From positions 53,246,933-53,310,932 of the forward strand of contig NC_052619.1 of assembly GCF_016545825.1 (NCBI RefSeq): a stretch of DNA of 64,000 nt, read 5' to 3'. The translations under genes and the position numbers were made by a program. Below the pieces are notes generated by a model. It ran no database searches. It saw nothing but the letters and a program-made list of their open reading frames with translations, and was not told where the DNA came from. Positions 61,411 through 64,000 of the stretch are shown one piece after another. Numbering within the stretch: the first letter of the stretch is position 1; every line of letters starts with the position of its first letter. This stretch comes from Eucalyptus grandis. Lineage: Eukaryota > Streptophyta > Magnoliopsida > Myrtales > Myrtaceae.

Positions 61411-62763
61411 TCAAGCGAGTGCTGGTCTAGAAAAAACAGCTTCAGCACACAAAATTAGACAGTCAAATAACTCCAATGTTAACACTTTCGCGAGGGGAAA
61501 AACTACTATGCATCAATAACCATATATTGCATTTCACATATGAGGGTGAACAATAGAACAGCCCTTATCTCCATGAGGTTTGGAAGCCTGGACCCCATCC
61601 ATAATTTTCCCAAAACCAAACCCCACAGCCACAACAAAACCAACCCCAACCTCACCCCCCCAAGAAAAGATATTCATAGTAAGTAGTGGGATCGGGGTAA
61701 ATTTACAACCAAGGTGCATATAAATGCTCCTACAAGAAGCACCTGGATGCTGGTGGGCTCAATTACATCCTGCTAATGACATAAACAAGGTTCATAGTGA
61801 AATTGCCCCTTGAACCCCAAAACTCCCCGTCATTAACAGCGAAGGAGAAACTAAATCTTAAAAAGGGCCACGACGTAAACAAAACATTCCTGGTTCATGG
61901 TGAAATTGCCCCTTGAAACCCAAAACTTATGGTCATTAGTAGCAAAGGACAAACTACATCTTAAAAAGGGCCACGACGCATGGAAGGGCCACGAAGCATG
62001 GGCATGATGGCTCAAAACAATGTTCAGCAAGAAATTAGCAAACAAAAATGACATTTAAATCATCCAAGTGTTCGTACAAAATGTTACAATTGCTAGTAAT
62101 ACTTTGAGAAAAGTTTATTCTAAAGTTCATGCAACCGATGATCATATGCAGGCCACGTGAATGTCTGTATAATCTGAAGATGAAGCTTGACCCTAAAAAT
62201 TCACAACTTGTCATGGAGAAGAGAATTAATGGGACATGACTTTGGGGTGGATACCATTTCTAGTACCAAACTCATTCAATTGACTAATCACTCCATGTCA
62301 CGCATATTTAATAATTAGCCACCATCACTATTTTACTTTGTAACTAATCATCCGATTCTTCTCAAAATGTTGTCTTTTCCTCTCGGGTCGTAGAAAACTT
62401 TCTATTATCATGTATGCACTTTGTGCGTGCTTCGACATTAGTGTATATAATTGAGTTTGGACTGGGTGACTTTATGCAATTAAAAAGAAAACAAAACAAG
62501 ACCCCAACCGGACATGCATAAAGCTAGCAGTTTAAATGACTCTTATTTTTTGGTAAGTGAGATCATACTTTTGTTCCCGTCGCATGAATGACCTAAACCT
62601 TAGAAAAACCTTAATAAGACCGGTGATCTTTGATCATTCAGATTTCAAAAGACGGTTATTTTAGTTGCTTCGGAGAAAGCGAATGACAAGAGAGGGTGTT
62701 CTTGTCGTCACCACGGACATGAAGCCTCTCGTAAGAGCACGAAACATCTCATCTTCGCACCCT
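61411..62763. other. Former lipase C intron and unassigned sequence
   Basis: The stretch 61430-62270 matches the long lipase intron of copies A and B. A 103-base tandem duplication starts at 61789 and 61892 (GGTTCAT(A/G)GTGAAATTGC). From about 62280 the similarity to the lipase copies ends; 62280-62763 has nothing I recognise and precedes the LINE breakpoint. Confidence 0.55.
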
Positions 62764-64000
62764 CAAAGGCACTTTGCTCATATGTAATAAGTTGTGGAAG
62801 CCATGGTTTCAATCTATTTGCCAACACTTCGGATATGATCTTATATGCAAAATTACAAAGGCTAATTGGTCTGAATTGATCTAATCTTTCTGGATTTTGT
62901 ACTTTCGGAATCAATGTGATGTGAGTTTTATTCAGTTCTGGATTTAGAAGTCCAGACCTGAAAAAAGACTGCACTTCCTCAAAGATACTCTGTTTGATCT
63001 TCTCCCAATGATGTTGATAAAATTATCCATTCAAATCATCAGGACCTGGCGCCTTCAAAGATCCCAATTGAAAAACAGCATCCTGTACTTCTTCCATTGT
63101 GATTGCTACAGATAGTTGCTGGTTTATTTCTGGAGTTACTATATTTGGGCATTATTGCAAAGTAGAGTCAAAATTCTGGGGACCCATTGACTTATAAAGC
63201 TCTTCAAAGAAGTCTACTGTCATTTGTTTTAGAGCCCCTATATCTCGCGCCCATGAGTCCTCAGTGTTCTTAAGCATGGAAATTATGTTCCTCTGTTTCC
63301 TTTGAATAGTTGTTGCATGAAAAAATTGTGTTTTTGTCCCCCCACTGAAGCCATCTAATTCTTGATCTTAGTCCCCAATACATTTCCTCTTGACACCACA
63401 AGTTCTCAATTTGTCCGTTAAGTTCCTTTCTCTTGTGCAAGTCTGCCTCCAAATTCAGATTATTCGTTATCACTTGCAGTTTGTCTTTCAACATCTTTAG
63501 CTTCTTTTGGCTGTTTTGTAATGTTTTTTTACTCCACATTGACAAAAACCAGGATACTTCTATGATTTTCTGTGCAAGATCAGCCTCTTTCAAGCTAGAT
63601 AGATGCCATGATCTTTTAATAATATCTCCACACTCCTCATGCTCTAGCCAAAAGACTTCGAATTTAAAAGTCTTTTTTCTTTTCACCTTGTCAGCTGACA
63701 ATGATAGCAAGAGAGGACTATGATCAGAGCCTATAGAGGGTAATGCGAAGGCTTCCACTTCTGGAAATAACACTCCACTCAATGCTACAAACTGCTCTAT
63801 CAAGCCTCTTTTTTACATACTCTTGTCCTCCACGATTATTTGCCCACGTAAATGCACAGCCTTTACTTTCTAAATCCATCAAACCACAAGCATTGAGGAA
63901 ATCTCTAAATGCACTCATACGATATTGCTCAGCCAGTCTCTTTCCCACCTTTTCCCAATGATACAATGTTTCATTAAAGTCACCAACACAAACCCAAGGT
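62764..64000 (-). mobile_element. L1-type LINE fragment (endonuclease and start of reverse transcriptase)
   Basis: Read on the minus strand from the window edge: VGDFNETLYHWEKVGKR and FTWANNRGGQEYVKKRLDRA (endonuclease, 63780-63996), then LPSIGSDHSPLLLSL in another frame with the SDH catalytic motif, a long linker (63270-63740), KAPGPDDLNG (about 63025), and THITLIPKVQNPERLDQFRP with NRLKPWLP (62770-62950), the N-terminal part of the reverse transcriptase. The protein stops at EQSAF, well before the YADD catalytic motif. A frameshift near 63780 and stops near 63020 and 63150 show that it is dead. Its 5' end lies beyond the window. Confidence 0.92.

Overview
This is plant nuclear DNA: AT-rich, intron-containing, full of decayed transposons and dominated by TIR-NBS-LRR (TNL) immune-receptor sequence. 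The wording of the TIR and NB-ARC domains is the style I associate with Myrtaceae (Eucalyptus and relatives). That placement comes from memory of the family, not from a search.

Layout. (1) 0.3-15.4 kb: a full-length but broken TNL (TNL1, 845-5263), a decayed second TNL (about 6.9-8.6 kb), then the 3' half of a class 3 lipase pseudogene on the minus strand (lipase A). (2) 15.4-21.1 kb: the first five exons of an ISWI-type chromatin remodeler (CHR11/CHR17-like), broken by stops and frameshifts, with a complete non-autonomous hAT element (17345-19371) in intron 3. It stops at helicase motif I and runs into a TNL LRR remnant. (3) 21.3-31.9 kb: flanking repeats, a more complete lipase pseudogene (lipase B), and a second copy of the ISWI upstream region without its gene. 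(4) 31.9-50.6 kb: a gene-free zone of repeatedly duplicated TNL-flank sequence with shards of NBS and LRR domains and a Harbinger/Tourist-like element carrying a very GC-rich core. (5) 50.6-62.3 kb: a second full-length TNL (TNL2, 51462-55718), the only large open gene in the window, followed by the same downstream series as TNL1 (decayed NBS, spacer, lipase C). (6) 62.8-64.0 kb: an L1-type LINE fragment on the minus strand, running off the window.

How it fits together. The repeated order TNL - decayed NBS - spacer - lipase (minus strand), with ISWI upstream sequence beyond it, shows that a multi-gene block was duplicated in tandem. All lipase and ISWI copies here are dead passengers.

TNL1 and TNL2 have complementary damage. 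TNL1 keeps an intact membrane-anchor plus TIR exon but its NBS-LRR part is broken. TNL2 keeps intact TIR, NB-ARC, LRR and acidic tail, but a stop plus a 1-base insertion removed its N-terminal anchor. The TNL1 stop lies exactly at the exon 1/2 boundary, so spliced and unspliced transcripts both predict the same 230-residue anchored TIR-only protein. I see no tRNA or rRNA gene and no CRISPR array.
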